DNA of 9,924 bases from Verrucomicrobiota bacterium (GCA_023430565.1 JAEZAD010000356.1:1-9924); one strand, 5' to 3'. Shown: positions 1-6,916, numbered from the stretch's first letter. Translations and numbers: made by a program. Notes: generated by a model not told the origin, from the sequence alone.

Positions 1-1127
1 CCGTCGTGATCCACATCGCTCCACAACGCCGCCGCGGAGCGCGCTGCTCGTGTGGCGGGGAGAGCGGTTAGTTGAAGTGACGGCGGACGTGGCGCCGGTG
101 CTGGCGGAGCGCGGGCTGGTGACGGTCGGCTGGCTGCGGTTGGTGGCGGTCGCTGGCGGCGGGGGATTTCAATGGCGACGGGCGGATGGATTACGCGGCG
201 GGGAACGTCGGACTGAATACGCCGTATCGAGCGACGGCGGAGGAGCCGGCGGTGATCTATGCGGGCGTGGCGATGGGCAGAGCGCCGCAGTTGGTCGAGG
301 CGAAGGTGGAGAATGGCCGGTGGTATCCGCTGCGGACACGAGAGACGCTGGCGCGGTGGTTTCCGGCGATCGGGCGGAAGTTTCCGACGGCGGAGGCGTT
401 TTCGAAGGCGACGCTGGAGGAGGTGTTTTCGCGGGAGGTGCTGGCGAAAGCGACGAAGCGGGAAGCGACGGAGCTGCGCGGTGGCGTGTTTTTGTCGCAG
501 CCGGAGGGAACGTGGAGATTCGAAGCGCTGCCGCGGCTGGCACAGATCGCGCCGATTCACGGGCTGGCGGCGGGGGATTTCGATGGAGATGGGAGGGCGG
601 ATTTGCTGACGGTGGGAAATTCGCATGCGCCGATTCCGGAGGTGGGGCGATTCGACGGAGGAGTGGGTTGGCTGCTGCGGGGCGATGGCAACGGACGGTT
701 CGAACCTGTGGCGGCCGGTGAGAGTGGTGTGGTGATGCGGCGCGATGCGCGCGCGCTGGCTACGATCGATTTCAACCAGGATGGGTGGGCGGATTTTGTG
801 GCGACGCGGAATCACGATGTGCCGGCGGCGTTCGTGAGCCGCGGCGTGGCGGGACGGAAAAGTTTTGGCGTGGTGTTGCAGGGGCCGAACGGAAATCCGG
901 CGGCGGTAGGGGCGCGGGTGACGGTGGTGGGGGGAGACGGGCGGCGTCAGATGGCGGAGATGGCGGCGGGGTCGGGGTATTTTTCGCAGTCGAGCGCGAC
1001 GTTGTTTTTTGGTTATCCGGAGTCGAAGCCGCCGAAGGAGATGAGAATTCGCTGGCCTGACGGGCGCGAAACGGTGCACTCGTTCGACGCCCCGCCCGAG
1101 AAAACCCTGCGTTTATCCGCTCCGTGA
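1..1127 (+). CDS. FG-GAP/VCBS repeat protein with C-terminal ASPIC/UnbV domain, 5' end missing, apparent frameshift
   Basis: This is the 3' part of a secreted-type beta-propeller repeat protein of the FG-GAP/VCBS plus ASPIC/UnbV (CRTAC1-like) family. Its exact role is unknown; such repeats bind calcium and are usually extracytoplasmic. Calcium-loop motifs are visible: DFNGDGRMD at 165-191, DFDGDGRAD at about 576-602 and DFNQDGWAD at about 768-794. The C-terminal ASPIC domain lies at about 880-1100, with GNPAAVGARVTV, GSGYFSQSS and RIRWPDGRE. The frame ending at 1127 is open only from 123. Upstream, convincing coding (GERLVEVTADVAPVLAERG) sits in the next frame at about 56-115. The reading frame therefore appears to change between 125 and 140, by an indel or a larger internal deletion, so the gene may be broken or the sequence may hold an error. 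An in-frame ATG at 186 falls inside a repeat and is not a believable start. The first 50 bases are unclear in every frame. The stop overlaps the next gene. Confidence 0.75.
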
Positions 1128-1906
1128 AGAAATCATCTCCTGTTCCTGCTTCGAAATCTGGAGGGCTGTGGCGTGCGATCGCGGCGGTGTCGTTGGTGGC
1201 GAATGTGGTTTTGTTGGCCTGGGCGTGGCGCCTATCGCGCACGCCGCCGACTCCGCCGGTGCAAGCGGTGGTTCCGGCGCCGGCGAAGAATGAGAATGTC
1301 CGGCCGAAACCGACGGGGCCGTATGCGGCGCTGGGTTCGTATATGGCCGAGAACAATCGCGTGCCGGATCTGGGTTGGAGCGAGGCGCAGTTTGCCGAGT
1401 TTTTGGAAGGGTTTCGGGCGAGTTATGAAGGGCGCGGGCTGCCGCTGGATGAGGATGCGAAGAAGCTGCGCGACGAGATCAGCGAGCGCGTGCAGCAGAT
1501 GATCGCGAAGGAGCAGCCGGATCCGGTGGAGGATTATTTTCGGACGCTTCGGGATAATGAAGGTGTTTCGAAAACGGACAGCGGGCTGCACTACCGGATC
1601 ACGAATGAGGGGACGGGACCGAAGGCGGCGGCGGGCGACCCGGTGGTGATCAGCGTGGCGGCGCGGCAGCCGGACGGCGTGCAACTGCCGGAGCTCGGGC
1701 GCGAGCGGGTGAAGATGGCGGTGCGCGATCTACTGCCGGGACTGGCGGAGGGCGTGCAGTTGATGCAGGTGGGGACGAAGTCGTTGTTGTATCTGCCGCC
1801 ATCGCTGTCGTTCGCGCCGCAGGACTGGCCGGCGAATGTGCCCGCGGGTATGCCGATCGTGTTTTTCGTCGAGCTGCACGAAATCGTGGGGCCGGCATGG
1901 CCGTGA
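1124..1906 (+). CDS. Membrane-anchored FKBP-type peptidyl-prolyl isomerase-like protein
   Basis: A 260-residue protein. A basic N-terminus (MKKSS) and one hydrophobic segment (about residues 17-36) anchor it in the inner membrane. A Pro/Ala-rich linker follows (40-65), then a helical FKBP_N-like region (83-126) and a C-terminal FKBP-like fold (about 154-254). FKBP hallmarks are GLHYRITNEGTG (154-165), PGLAEGVQLMQVG (205-217), YLPPSLSF (223-230) and the final strand IVFFVELHEI. The usual HYTG...G..FDSS segment is missing; residues 173-200 instead read VVISVAARQPDG and onward. Isomerase activity is therefore doubtful and a binding or chaperone role is possible. The GTG start at 1124 is chosen because it gives the basic n-region and overlaps the upstream stop by 4 nt (GTGA), implying translational coupling with the FG-GAP gene. 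The family call is fairly sure; activity is not. Confidence 0.82.
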   Translation: MKKSSPVPASKSGGLWRAIAAVSLVANVVLLAWAWRLSRTPPTPPVQAVVPAPAKNENVRPKPTGPYAALGSYMAENNRVPDLGWSEAQFAEFLEGFRASYEGRGLPLDEDAKKLRDEISERVQQMIAKEQPDPVEDYFRTLRDNEGVSKTDSGLHYRITNEGTGPKAAAGDPVVISVAARQPDGVQLPELGRERVKMAVRDLLPGLAEGVQLMQVGTKSLLYLPPSLSFAPQDWPANVPAGMPIVFFVELHEIVGPAWP

Positions 1907-1949
1907 GAGCGCTGTTACGGTGTCCCAGATAACTAAAAAGGTTCCCATG

Positions 1950-2033
1950 TGTCATTCTGAGCAACGCGAAGAATCCAGGGCTGCGATCGCTGGCGGGCGC
2001 ACACGTGGATTCTTCGCTGCGCTCAGAATGACA
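1950..2033. repeat. Long imperfect inverted repeat, REP/MITE-like intergenic element
   Basis: The left arm (1950-1977) and right arm (2006-2033) are each 28 nt and complementary at 25 of 28 positions. The three mismatches are adjacent: AAC at 1963-1965 faces TGC at 2018-2020. The arms begin TGTCATTCTGAGC and end GCGAAGAATCCA; the 28-nt spacer holds a GCGATCGC palindrome (1983-1990). From memory, very similar TCATTCTGAGCG...CGAAGAATC sequences are common intergenic repeats in unrelated bacteria, so this is probably a dispersed element moved in trans rather than a local regulatory site. In RNA it would fold into a strong hairpin 43 nt after the FKBP-like gene. There is no U-tract, so it is not a standard intrinsic terminator, though it could protect the transcript end. 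Confidence 0.8.
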
Positions 2034-2072
2034 GCGGCTAATTGCCGCTCGAATAACGAAGGTTTCTTGCGG

Positions 2073-2091
2073 GATATCATACTAAAATATC
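2073..2091 (+). promoter_or_regulatory. AT-rich candidate promoter/operator before the MFS gene
   Basis: An AT-rich island in otherwise GC-rich DNA. GATAT (2073-2077) and ATATC (2087-2091) form a short inverted repeat with a 9-nt spacer that contains a TAAAAT sequence. A TTGCGG lies at 2067-2072, but it is too close to TAAAAT to be its -35 box. The island sits 77 nt upstream of the MFS start codon, which has no other evident promoter. Either a -10 region or a regulator site is possible. This is a weak call from composition and symmetry only. Confidence 0.2.
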
Positions 2092-2167
2092 GTGCGCCGG
2101 CGGCGCGGCGGAAAGCGCGGAGGCGTATCCGGCTTTCGGCGACAACTTGTTTTCAAATTTTCATTCC

Positions 2168-3877
2168 ATGACTTCGATATCCCGTCCGCTGCGCCATGCT
2201 TTCTTCTGGGTGCCTTCGCTGTATTTCGCGATGGGCATCCCGTTCAACGTCGTCAACGGGACGGCATCGACGATGTTCAAGGCGCTCGGAGTGAGCGACG
2301 GGCAGAACACGGTGGCGCTGGGAAGCATCATCGTGGCGTGGTCGTTGAAGCCGTTGTGGGCGGCGTTTCTCGACATGTATCGCACGAAGAAATTCTTCGT
2401 GCTGGCGATGGAGTTGTTGATCGCGGTGCTGTTCGCGGGCGTGGCGATGGCGCTGCCGCTGCCGGATTTTTTCAAGATCACGATCGCGCTCTTGTGGGTG
2501 GCGGCGTTTGCGTCGGCCACGCAGGACATCTGTGGCGACGGGATTTATCTGACGGCGCTCGACAAGAAGACGCAGGCGAACGTGGCGGGCGTGCAGAGCA
2601 TGTTTTGGAATTTGGGCAAAGTGGTGGCGACGGGGCTGTTGATCAGCGGGATGGAGGCGTTGTCGAATTCGCAGGGCTGGGCGCCGGTGAAGATGTGGAT
2701 GGCGGTGTGGGTGACGGCGGCGGTGATGATGGGAGCGACGGCGATTTATCATTTGTGGGCGCTGCCGACCGGGAGCGTGGCGGAGCGGCCGAATGGGGCG
2801 CGCGAGGTGGTGCGGGATTTCGTGGGGACGGCGAAGACATTTTTCCACAAGCGCGAGTTCTGGGGGATGATCGCGTTCGTGTTTTTGTATCGGTTCGGCG
2901 AGGGGCTGCTGCTGGTGGAAGGTAAGTTGTTTTTGCAGTCGAGCACGGCGAGCGGCGGGTTGGGGCTGACGGCGGGGCAGGTGGCGAACATCGATGCGGT
3001 GTGGGGGACGATCGCGATGATCGCTGGCGGGATTTTGGGTGGGATGTTTCTTGGGAAGATCGGGCTGCGGAAGGCGCTGCCGATACTGGGCATCTGTTTG
3101 AACGTGCCCCATTTCACGTTCGTTTATCTGAGCCAGGCGGCGGGGCCGGGGCATGGGCTGGACTATGCGACGATCGCGACGCTCGTGAGCATCGAGAAAT
3201 TTGGCTACGGGTTCGGGTTCATCGGCAACATGGTTTACATGATGCAGCAGATCGCGCCGGGGCGGTTTACGATGACGCACTACGCGTTCGCGACGTCGCT
3301 GATGAATTTCATGCTGGTGCCGACGACGATGATTTCGGGGCCGCTGGCGGAGCTGCTGGGGTTTTCGACGTTTTTTATCGTGGTGATGTTTGCGTCGGTG
3401 CCGTCGGTCTGGGCGGCGTGGGTGGCGCCGTTCCCGCTCGATACGGATGCGGGCAAGGCGGCGGCGACGGCGGTGAAGACGGAGGGTGGCGACGGGCCGA
3501 TCGTGACGGTGGACGATCCGACGCGGCTGACGCCGGACGAGCAGCGGATTCAGCGGATCGCGGGAAAGGCGTCGGTTTATGCGATGCTCAACATCCTTAC
3601 GCTGCTGCTGATCGATGCGAAGATTCTCGGCACGCTGGAAGGGCGTTTACCGGGGGCGGAGAGCCAGGGGCCGTTTTACTGGCTGGTGGGCAGTGCGGTG
3701 TTGAAGGCGTTTTTGAGCGTGCGGGCGTTTAGTGTGGCGCGTGAAGCGCAGGCGGACGCGGCGCAGGTGGGGGAAAAGGCTTACGCGAAGAATGCGCGTG
3801 GGGCGAAGATCGCGACGGTGCTGTGCGGGCTGGTGACGGTGGGCGTGCTGGTGTTCGGGGCGCGGCAGGCGTTTTAA
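2168..3877 (+). CDS. AmpG-like MFS transporter with extended C-terminus
   Basis: A 569-residue inner-membrane carrier of the major facilitator superfamily. About twelve membrane segments lie between residues 10 and 420. The loop KPLWAAFLDMYRTKK (61-75) is the MFS loop 2-3 signature, and ASATQDICGDGIYLTAL (115-131) resembles the TQD motif of AmpG/acetyl-CoA-transporter relatives. The substrate cannot be read from the sequence; a sugar or muropeptide is a guess from that resemblance. After segment 12 come a hydrophilic stretch (421-465) and about three more hydrophobic segments (469-487, 501-523, 547-565), making it longer than the usual 400-450 residues. The ATG at 2168 is chosen because translation from it begins just before segment 1; no Shine-Dalgarno sequence is visible, and a TTG seven codons upstream adds nothing family-like. 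It appears to be a single-gene unit, with gaps of 261 nt before and 106 nt after. Confidence 0.85.
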   Translation: MTSISRPLRHAFFWVPSLYFAMGIPFNVVNGTASTMFKALGVSDGQNTVALGSIIVAWSLKPLWAAFLDMYRTKKFFVLAMELLIAVLFAGVAMALPLPDFFKITIALLWVAAFASATQDICGDGIYLTALDKKTQANVAGVQSMFWNLGKVVATGLLISGMEALSNSQGWAPVKMWMAVWVTAAVMMGATAIYHLWALPTGSVAERPNGAREVVRDFVGTAKTFFHKREFWGMIAFVFLYRFGEGLLLVEGKLFLQSSTASGGLGLTAGQVANIDAVWGTIAMIAGGILGGMFLGKIGLRKALPILGICLNVPHFTFVYLSQAAGPGHGLDYATIATLVSIEKFGYGFGFIGNMVYMMQQIAPGRFTMTHYAFATSLMNFMLVPTTMISGPLAELLGFSTFFIVVMFASVPSVWAAWVAPFPLDTDAGKAAATAVKTEGGDGPIVTVDDPTRLTPDEQRIQRIAGKASVYAMLNILTLLLIDAKILGTLEGRLPGAESQGPFYWLVGSAVLKAFLSVRAFSVAREAQADAAQVGEKAYAKNARGAKIATVLCGLVTVGVLVFGARQAF

Positions 3878-3983
3878 GGAGAGGCGGGAGGCTGGGGGCG
3901 AGGGGCGAACGGCTCACCGGGGACGGTTTGCCCTATATGGATTGCGGCCTGAAACTTTTTGAGGGCTCGCGGGTTTTTCGGGC

Positions 3984-4268
3984 ATGAACACGTTTTGGAA
4001 AGTCCTGCTGGTGGTCGTGGCGGTGTTGCTGGCGGTGAAGCTGTTGCCAGCGTTTCTGCTGGTGCCGGTGATCGTCGCGGTGCCGTTGCTGGTGATCGCG
4101 GATATTTTGATCGGGGGCGTCGCGACGATGCTTACGGTCGGGCTGGTGGTGCTGGGCGTGTTGATGGTCGTGGGACTGGTGTTGTTGGCGGTGTTGTCGC
4201 CGATTTGGATTCCGCTGCTCGTGATCGTGGGGTTGGTGGCGCTGATCGCGCGGGCGGCGCGGGCGTGA
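3984..4268 (+). CDS. Small, very hydrophobic membrane protein of unknown function
   Basis: A 94-residue protein made almost wholly of Val, Leu, Ile, Ala and Gly, with three or four membrane segments (about residues 5-20, 23-45, 47-71 and 73-89). Charged residues are few: K6, K19, D40, and R90 and R93 at the end. P22, P28, P34, P73 and P77 would kink the helices. No family is recognised; the composition resembles small phage-shock-type or DUF membrane proteins only in a general way. The ATG at 3984 gives a short MNTFWK n-region, and no good Shine-Dalgarno precedes it. The next gene starts 52 nt downstream on the same strand, so the two may be co-transcribed. GC-rich DNA can open false hydrophobic frames, but here the codon pattern (G in third position, T in second) matches real membrane-protein coding. 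Confidence 0.7.
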   Translation: MNTFWKVLLVVVAVLLAVKLLPAFLLVPVIVAVPLLVIADILIGGVATMLTVGLVVLGVLMVVGLVLLAVLSPIWIPLLVIVGLVALIARAARA

Positions 4269-4320
4269 ACGGTTGAGATTCGGGCTGGCGAGGTGCGGCG
4301 GGGGCGGTTTGCTCGGCGGG

Positions 4321-5016
4321 ATGGCGGGCGAACTTCCCTCGAGCATTGTGGCGGCGATCGATTTCGTCGGGCGCGGCGGCGGGCTGGTGAAGGGGCTGCG
4401 CGGATTTCGGAAAGGGTTTCACACGATTCCGGGCGCGGCCAACGACGCGACGAATGCGTTTTTGGCGAAGGTGGGGGAGGGCGAGCTGGCGGACGAGGCG
4501 GAGACGCTGTTTCAGGCGGTGCGCACGGGGCTCGGTTACAAGCGGAAGGAGGTGTCGCTGACGCTGGGTGGCGGGCTGGCGGTGCTGACGGCGAAGGATT
4601 TTTCGGTGGAGATCGGCTACGCGTTGGAGGCGGAGCGGCCGGAACGGTATGCGGTGACGACACGGATGCGCGGGCTGCAAAGCGCCGCGCTCGCGCGAGC
4701 GGATGCGTTTGCGTCGGTGTTCGCGGGAAAGTTTTCGGAGATTTCGTTCGAGCTGAAGAAAGGCGCGCAGGTGGAGGCAGTGGTGGACGCGATCGAGGCG
4801 TTGGAGGGCGAGAGCGGGTTGTCGGTGAGTTATCCGTCGGATTGCAGCGAGTGCGAGATTCGCGTGGAAGGCGTCGACGCGCATGTGCGGTGCACGGCGG
4901 AGGCGTTGGAAATGGTATTTCCGCGGGCGGGTGCGCCGCACGAGTTGATCGATGGGTTCGCGAGGGTGCGGGAGGCGTTTCGGATCGATCGGGAGTTGGC
5001 GGGGTTGATCGGGTGA
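4321..5016 (+). CDS. Conserved-looking protein of unknown function
   Basis: A 231-residue soluble-looking protein that I do not recognise. It has no signal peptide or membrane segment. The N-terminus is Gly-rich and basic (residues 17-40). Residues 50-72 look helical, 74-100 alternate as beta strands (KRKEVSLTLGGGLAVLTAKD), and an acidic helix lies at about 150-164. Three cysteines sit near the end: C175 and C178 as CSEC, and C191. Two facing Cys pairs are not complete, so a zinc site is unproven. The ATG at 4321 is preferred to an in-frame TTG at 4273, whose extra 16 residues are low-complexity Gly/Arg. It follows the hydrophobic 94-residue gene on the same strand and converges on mdh. Codon use fits the plus-strand neighbours, so it is probably a real gene. 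Confidence 0.72.
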   Translation: MAGELPSSIVAAIDFVGRGGGLVKGLRGFRKGFHTIPGAANDATNAFLAKVGEGELADEAETLFQAVRTGLGYKRKEVSLTLGGGLAVLTAKDFSVEIGYALEAERPERYAVTTRMRGLQSAALARADAFASVFAGKFSEISFELKKGAQVEAVVDAIEALEGESGLSVSYPSDCSECEIRVEGVDAHVRCTAEALEMVFPRAGAPHELIDGFARVREAFRIDRELAGLIG

Positions 5017-5023
5017 GGGGTGG

Positions 5024-5062
5024 GAAGCGCGAAGACGCGAAAGGGGGCGAAGGTTCGCAAAG
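5024..5062. repeat. Short GCGAA-rich degenerate repeat
   Basis: Between the unknown gene and the mdh terminator, GCGAA-like units recur: GCGCGAA (5027-5033), ACGCGAAA (5035-5042), GGGCGAAGG (5044-5052) and TTCGCAAAG (5053-5061). Similar runs of CGCGAAGACGCGAAG type are, from memory, a frequent intergenic repeat in several bacterial phyla. Its function is unknown, and it abuts the oligo-A of the terminator. Confidence 0.4.
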
Positions 5063-5093
5063 AAAAAAGCCCGGCTCTGGAAGAGGCCGGGCT
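5060..5093 (-). terminator. Intrinsic terminator of mdh
   Basis: Read on the minus strand, AGCCCGGC (5093-5086) pairs with GCCGGGCT (5075-5068) as an 8-bp GC-rich stem with a 10-nt loop. An alternative fold adds a CTCT/AGAG stem, a bulged C and a 3-nt loop. The stem is followed at once by T6CTTT (the plus-strand run of A from 5068 leftwards). It begins 28 nt after the mdh stop. On the plus strand no T-run follows, so it serves mdh and only weakly, if at all, the converging unknown gene. Confidence 0.85.
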
Positions 5094-5121
5094 GGGTAGA
5101 ATAGGAGGGAGCGGGGAAGCC

Positions 5122-6105
5122 TTACTTGATCATGTCGGCGACGAAGGCGCGCTCGTCGAGGAGCTCCTTGTTGGTCGCGGCGATTTTCGATTTCGCGAAG
5201 TCGTCCATTTGATAGCTCGTGATGACTTCGTAGCTGCCGGGGGTCGTGGTGCGGACGGGCATGCCGGCCCAGACGTTGGCGTCGAAGCCGTAGTGGCCGT
5301 TGGACTTCACGGCGACCGAGTGGATCGCGCCGGGTGTGACGAGGCTGCGGACGTGGTCAACGAGGGCGTTGGCGGCGGAGGCGGCGGAGGAGGCGCCGCG
5401 GGCGGCGATGATGGCGGCGCCGCGTTTGCCGACGGTTTCGAGGAACGGGCCCTGGAGCCAGGCGGAGTCGTTGATGACTTCGGCGGCGGGCTTGCCGTCG
5501 ATCGTGGCGTGGGCGAAGGCGGGGAACATCGTCGGGCTGTGATTCCCGTAGATGAAGATGTCTTTGACGGCGGTGAGATCGACGCCGGCTTTCTTTGCGA
5601 GCTGGGTCTGCGCGCGGTTTTGATCGAGACGGACCATCGCGGTGAAACGCTCGGCGGGCAGGCGTTTGGCCTGCGAGGCGGCGATCATGCAGTTCGTGTT
5701 GGCGGGATTGCCGACGACGGCGACGCGGGCGTCAGCGGCGGCGACGGCGTCGATGATCTTGCCCTGTTCGATGAAGATCTTGCCGTTGTCCTTGAGGAGA
5801 TCGGCGCGCTCCATGCCGGGACCGCGGGGTTTGGCGCCGATGAGGAGGCACCAGTTGGCGTCCTTGAAGCCGACGGACGGGTCGGAGGTTTGCACGATGC
5901 CCTTCAGCAGCGGGAAGGCGCAGTCGTCGAGTTCCATGGCGACGCCCTCGAGGGCTTTGAGCGCTTTCTCGAAAGGCGCTTCGATGAGTTGGAGGATGAC
6001 GGGCTGGTCGGGTCCGAACATGGCGCCGGAGGCGATGCGGAAGAGGAGGGAGTAGCCGATTTGACCGGCGGCTCCAGTGACAGCGACGCGAAGGGGAGTC
6101 TTCAT
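5122..6105 (-). CDS. mdh: Malate dehydrogenase (NAD-dependent, cytosolic-type)
   Basis: This cytoplasmic TCA-cycle enzyme interconverts malate and oxaloacetate with NAD. Its 327 residues are the usual length. The Rossmann motif GAAGQIG is at residues 11-17. E42 after the second strand (LQLIEAP) favours NAD over NADP. Substrate-binding arginines lie in PRGPGMERADLL (R94, R100) and MVRLDQNRA (R164). The catalytic pair is D161 and H189 (IYGNHS), and NPANT is at 133-137. This is the class typical of cytosolic MDH and of many Gram-negative bacteria, not the LDH-like type. The ATG at 6105 places MKTPLRVAVTGAAG exactly at the family N-terminus; no strong Shine-Dalgarno is seen. It is divergent from the TetR gene, with a 142-nt shared gap, and ends in its own terminator, so it is probably monocistronic. 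Codons end mostly in C, unlike the G-ending neighbours. Confidence 0.97.
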   Translation of the reverse strand: MKTPLRVAVTGAAGQIGYSLLFRIASGAMFGPDQPVILQLIEAPFEKALKALEGVAMELDDCAFPLLKGIVQTSDPSVGFKDANWCLLIGAKPRGPGMERADLLKDNGKIFIEQGKIIDAVAAADARVAVVGNPANTNCMIAASQAKRLPAERFTAMVRLDQNRAQTQLAKKAGVDLTAVKDIFIYGNHSPTMFPAFAHATIDGKPAAEVINDSAWLQGPFLETVGKRGAAIIAARGASSAASAANALVDHVRSLVTPGAIHSVAVKSNGHYGFDANVWAGMPVRTTTPGSYEVITSYQMDDFAKSKIAATNKELLDERAFVADMIK

Positions 6106-6247
6106 GGGTGATGTAAGTTAAGCACGTTTGCCATGCAGGGCGAAACGCAGGAATTGCAGAATTCGGCGCAGATTTGGACGGCTGGCCAGCAAAAGAGCTT
6201 TGTGACTCGCGTTTTTCGGGCGGGAGGTTTTTTGGCAGGGAGCGCCG
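6106..6247. promoter_or_regulatory. Divergent mdh / tetR intergenic region with two small palindromes
   Basis: This 142-nt gap must hold the promoters for mdh (leftwards) and the TetR-family gene (rightwards). Two symmetric sites stand out: GAATT-GCAG-AATTC (6151-6164) and the perfect 10-mer GCTGGCCAGC (6181-6190). Neither resembles the 17-bp palindrome upstream of the efflux genes, so the regulator shows no obvious copy of that site before its own gene. A TTGGAC at 6174-6179 could be a plus-strand -35, but no good -10 follows. Promoter positions are therefore unassigned. Confidence 0.35.
6237..6242 (+). promoter_or_regulatory. Shine-Dalgarno site of the TetR-family gene
   Basis: AGGGAG lies 5 nt before the ATG at 6248. 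It is one of only two clear Shine-Dalgarno sites in the window, and it fixes the start of the regulator. Confidence 0.65.
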
Positions 6248-6916
6248 ATGAGCAAATCGCCAAAGAAAAAGAAGACGCCCGTTCAGGAGCGCCGGGATGA
6301 GGAGAAGGAGGCGCGGCGGCAGCAGATCATCGACGCGGCGGAGCGCGTGATTCGGAAGCACGGGTGGGAGGCGACGAATTTTGGGGAGATCGCGAAGCGG
6401 GCGCGATTGAGCCGGTCGCTGGTGTATTTTTATTTCCCGACGCGCGACGATCTGTTCCACGCGGTGTGCGATCGCGGAATGGCGGATCTCGAGCGGCGGT
6501 TTCAGAAGGCGATCGAGGCGCATGCGCGCGGCATCGATCAGTTGATGGCGGTCGGGCGGGCGTATCACGAATTCTCGGTGGCGGAGCCATTGTATTTCGA
6601 ACTGTTGACGGTGTTTCAGGCACGGCCGTTCGAGACGGAAGGGCAGGGGGAGGCGGAGGCGCAGGTGCATGATCACGGGCGCAATTGTCTCGGGCTCGTG
6701 GCGGTGGCGCTGGCGAACGGGCTCGCGGATCGAAGTGTGCGGAAGAATCTCGGCGATCCGGCGCATGCGGCGGTGCTGATCTGGGCGTTCACGCACGGGA
6801 TGATTCAGATCGCGAAGCAGAAGGAGGAGATGCTGAAGGAGCATTTCGGGCTGACGGCGGAGAAGACGCTGCAGCAGGGGTTCGAGCTGCTGCGGACTTC
6901 TTTCAGCGCGCGGTAG
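6248..6916 (+). CDS. TetR/AcrR-family transcriptional regulator of the adjacent efflux genes
   Basis: A 222-residue cytoplasmic repressor-type protein, slightly longer than usual because of a lysine-rich tail (residues 1-24). The DNA-binding domain spans about 24-72: QQIIDAAERVIRKHGWEATN, then the helix-turn-helix EIAKRARLSRSLVYFYF (47-63), ending FPTRDDLF. The remaining helices form the ligand-binding and dimer domain. WAFTHGMIQIA (179-189) resembles the W..HG motif of one TetR C-terminal family. It is followed on the same strand by outer-membrane factor, adaptor and RND permease genes, and the gap holds a 17-bp palindrome, so it very probably represses the pump until a substrate binds it. 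Autoregulation is not evident, because that palindrome lies downstream of the gene. The start is set by AGGGAG 5 nt upstream. The ligand cannot be told. Confidence 0.93.
   Translation: MSKSPKKKKTPVQERRDEEKEARRQQIIDAAERVIRKHGWEATNFGEIAKRARLSRSLVYFYFPTRDDLFHAVCDRGMADLERRFQKAIEAHARGIDQLMAVGRAYHEFSVAEPLYFELLTVFQARPFETEGQGEAEAQVHDHGRNCLGLVAVALANGLADRSVRKNLGDPAHAAVLIWAFTHGMIQIAKQKEEMLKEHFGLTAEKTLQQGFELLRTSFSAR

Noticed and set aside
186..188. ATG at 186 as the start of the FG-GAP protein
   Set aside because: It falls inside a calcium-binding repeat motif (DFNGDGRMD) whose first half is encoded just upstream in the same frame, so the protein continues upstream.
1950..2033. The inverted repeat as an intrinsic terminator of the FKBP-like gene
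   Set aside because: The hairpin is strong, but neither strand has a T-run after the stem.
2153..3280. Long minus-strand open frame opposite the MFS gene (375 codons)
   Set aside because: It has low-complexity Arg/His composition, no recognisable motif and full overlap with a convincing transporter; it is a composition shadow.
3878..3983. Promoter in the gap before the small membrane protein (TTGCCC at 3928-3933)
   Set aside because: No acceptable -10 lies at 16-18 nt spacing, so I could not support a promoter; nothing else stands out in this gap.
5024..5062. CRISPR-like array
   Set aside because: The units are short, uneven and without spacers of regular length.
5020..6111. Plus-strand open frame opposite mdh (363 codons)
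   Set aside because: It is Gly/Asp/Glu/Val-rich translation of the antisense of a textbook malate dehydrogenase, running through its terminator; not a gene.
5732..6844. Minus-strand open frame spanning the TetR gene and the 5' part of mdh (370 codons)
   Set aside because: It crosses a promoter region and two real genes and has Arg/Pro/His-rich composition without any domain.
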